Source of the DNA: a virus
DNA length: 29,120 nt
Virus record (IMG/VR): IMGVR_UViG_3300025423_000069
Coordinates: 1 to 29,120 of that record
Strand: one strand, 5' to 3'
Every line of letters starts with the position of its first letter. Position 1 is the stretch's first letter. Of this stretch, positions 27,758-29,120 are shown piece after piece. The position numbers and the translations under genes are program-made. The notes under the pieces are model-generated. The model searched no databases. It saw nothing but the letters and a program-made list of their open reading frames with translations, and was not told the origin of the DNA.

Positions 27758-28804
27758 ATGGCTACAGCAATTAAAAACCTCACCAGAATGGGTACAGATG
27801 TACGCAAGATAGCTGCGCTTTTGAAAGCAAAAGCTCCAGAGGGGCACATGCTTGCCTATATTTCCCCTGAAGAAGCCCAAGTCCTCAAAGACAGAGGTGG
27901 TAGCGGTAAGCCACATGCAGATACTGGAATACCCTCATTTGAGGACATAAATACTAGTGCAGGTGGCACATCTGATGAGTATGGCACTGTTGGCACAGGT
28001 GGAGGATTATCCAGTCAAATTCCAGACACGGGCGGAGCCACAATAGAGCCATCTGTTACTTCACAGTTTTCTGATTTGTACCCTACACAAGCAGGTTCAA
28101 CAGAAGTAAGTCCATCTACAACATTTACTCCTAGTGGACAATCTTTTGCGGGTACTGTAGGTGGTTATGGTCAAGAGGGTCAAGACTATACTTTTGCACC
28201 TGGTGGTGCACCTGCTCAATATGTACCTGCTGCAAATGCAGTAGCACTTCAAGAATTGGGCGGTGCTGCACTAGCAGACCAAGCACAGGCTAAACCTCCA
28301 GAAGCCCCTAAAGGCATGTCTGACCAAACCATGAAACAACTAGGCGTGGCAGGATTGGGTGCTCTTTTGGGTGCTTCTCAAGCTCGCAAGGCTGCTGCTT
28401 CTGGTCAAGCGGGTGCACAGCAATTACAACAGTTAGCCACGCCCTATCAAGTGCAAGGTCAACAATTACAAGCACAAGCACAATCAGGTCAGCTTACTCC
28501 CGCAGGTCAGCAGTCTTTACAAGCACTACAGGCTCAGGTGGCTCAGGGTGCTCAGGCCAGAGGTGGCGTGGGAGTACAGCAAGGAGCTGCTGCGGTAGAG
28601 GCTTTGCGTCAACAGTTGTTGGCAGGTCAGTATCAGCTTGGCTTACAAATTAGCGGTATTGGTGACAAGATTGCTACTGGTGCTATTCAAGCTGGTATGC
28701 AAGCTGACCAGTATACAAACCAGTTGACAAGCAGTTATTTCAACAACATTGCTCGTATTGCTTCTGGTATACCGTTGACTACGACTACCACGACAACACC
28801 ATAG
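27758..28804 (+). CDS. Virion-associated protein, 348 residues
   Basis: The N-terminal module (MGTDVRKIAALLKAKAPEGH, MLAYISPEEAQVLKDRGGSG, IPSFEDI) is a recurring pattern in environmental phage virion proteins. A disordered Ser/Thr/Gly part follows (80-190). The C-terminal half is an Ala/Gln-rich coiled region (ARKAAASGQAGAQQLQQLAT, LQAQAQSGQLTPAGQQSL, AVEALRQQLLAGQYQLGLQI). Internal-virion or ejection-protein role is inferred. The start is one base after the previous stop. Confidence 0.62.
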   Translation: MATAIKNLTRMGTDVRKIAALLKAKAPEGHMLAYISPEEAQVLKDRGGSGKPHADTGIPSFEDINTSAGGTSDEYGTVGTGGGLSSQIPDTGGATIEPSVTSQFSDLYPTQAGSTEVSPSTTFTPSGQSFAGTVGGYGQEGQDYTFAPGGAPAQYVPAANAVALQELGGAALADQAQAKPPEAPKGMSDQTMKQLGVAGLGALLGASQARKAAASGQAGAQQLQQLATPYQVQGQQLQAQAQSGQLTPAGQQSLQALQAQVAQGAQARGGVGVQQGAAAVEALRQQLLAGQYQLGLQISGIGDKIATGAIQAGMQADQYTNQLTSSYFNNIARIASGIPLTTTTTTTP

Positions 28805-28811
28805 GGTTAAC

Positions 28812-29120
28812 ATGGCTGAACTAGACTTACTCAATTACCCAGGTAGCAAACTCGGTGCTATTACCAGCCCAGCTCCGTCTGTGCTAAAACCCAGTACCAA
28901 GCAAACACCGCTAGGTCCTCAAGACAAAGGTCAAGAATATTTGGCTCAAATTGAACCTGAGATGGAAGAACTAAAAAAATCTACTCTTGCCAAATCAGAG
29001 GTAGAGACTGCACAAAAAGAACAACAAGCTCAAAGTCTTGCTAAAAAACAACAGGCTTTGTCTGAAGCCACAAGTGCTGAGCGTCAAGCTATAGAAGGTT
29101 CTGCTCCATACCAAGAAGAG
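28812..29120 (+). CDS. Coiled-coil virion protein, 3' partial
   Basis: ATG at 28812; the frame stays open to the window edge (103 codons visible). MAELDLLNYPGSKLGAITSP is followed by a Gln/Glu/Lys-rich coiled coil (ELKKSTLAKSEVETAQKEQQ, AQSLAKKQQALSEATSAERQ). Such N-terminal parts are typical of long internal virion proteins. The identity cannot be fixed without the missing C-terminus. Confidence 0.6.
   Translation, partial: MAELDLLNYPGSKLGAITSPAPSVLKPSTKQTPLGPQDKGQEYLAQIEPEMEELKKSTLAKSEVETAQKEQQAQSLAKKQQALSEATSAERQAIEGSAPYQEE

Overview
The window is part of the genome of a tailed double-stranded DNA phage (Caudoviricetes) infecting a bacterium, most likely a Gram-negative host. It resembles uncultured freshwater or environmental phages. 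The evidence is a complete terminase-portal-scaffold-capsid-adaptor-tail series, a RecT/YqaJ recombination pair, an M15 endolysin next to a holin-like protein, and dense packing with ATGA/TAATG overlaps. A P22 gp4-like adaptor followed by a large gp10-like tail protein, with no sheath or tape-measure gene seen, suggests a short-tailed (podovirus-like) particle; that is inference. I see no tRNA, rRNA, CRISPR array, integrase or insertion sequence.

Layout. (1) 1-1015, rightward: the end of a holin-like gene, an M15 peptidase endolysin and two small basic proteins. (2) 1012-5790, leftward: the recombination operon. In transcription order it holds a Cys-rich protein, a YqaJ-type exonuclease, two small proteins, a RecT-like annealing protein, a small HTH protein, an SSB-like protein with an acidic DEDDLPF tail, a PD-(D/E)XK-like nuclease, small proteins including an unannotated 38-residue zinc-finger-like one, and a GT-A glycosyltransferase. 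A candidate promoter and operator lie at 5819-5870. (3) 5909-6683: two overlapping small leftward genes, then an apparently non-coding block with two adjacent DnaA-box-like sites and a long leftward terminator hairpin. (4) 6684-8294, leftward: six small genes, three of which share a repeated structured leader. (5) 8295-8866: a 572-base non-coding divergent control region with inverted repeats, a dense CATG cluster, a rightward terminator and a good sigma70-like promoter. (6) 8867-29120, rightward late operon: small pre-terminase genes, TerL, an HTH protein, portal, two 13-residue Arg/Lys peptides, scaffold-like protein, major capsid protein, decoration-like proteins, adaptor, gp10-like tail protein with an inserted repeat domain, S74-chaperone tail fibre, further fibre proteins, and large low-complexity or coiled-coil virion proteins running off the window.

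How it works together. The leftward genes would act early: exonuclease, annealase, SSB-like and nuclease form a recombination or replication set. The rightward genes are late: packaging, head assembly, tail and host recognition, with lysis genes at the window start probably following the virion genes across the end of a circular map (inference). The most unusual items are the pair of tiny basic peptides between portal and scaffold, the triplicated structured leaders at 7.1-8.05 kb, the hairpin at 6.55-6.63 kb whose base pairs fit only the leftward RNA, and the CATG-rich control region at 8.49-8.70 kb.
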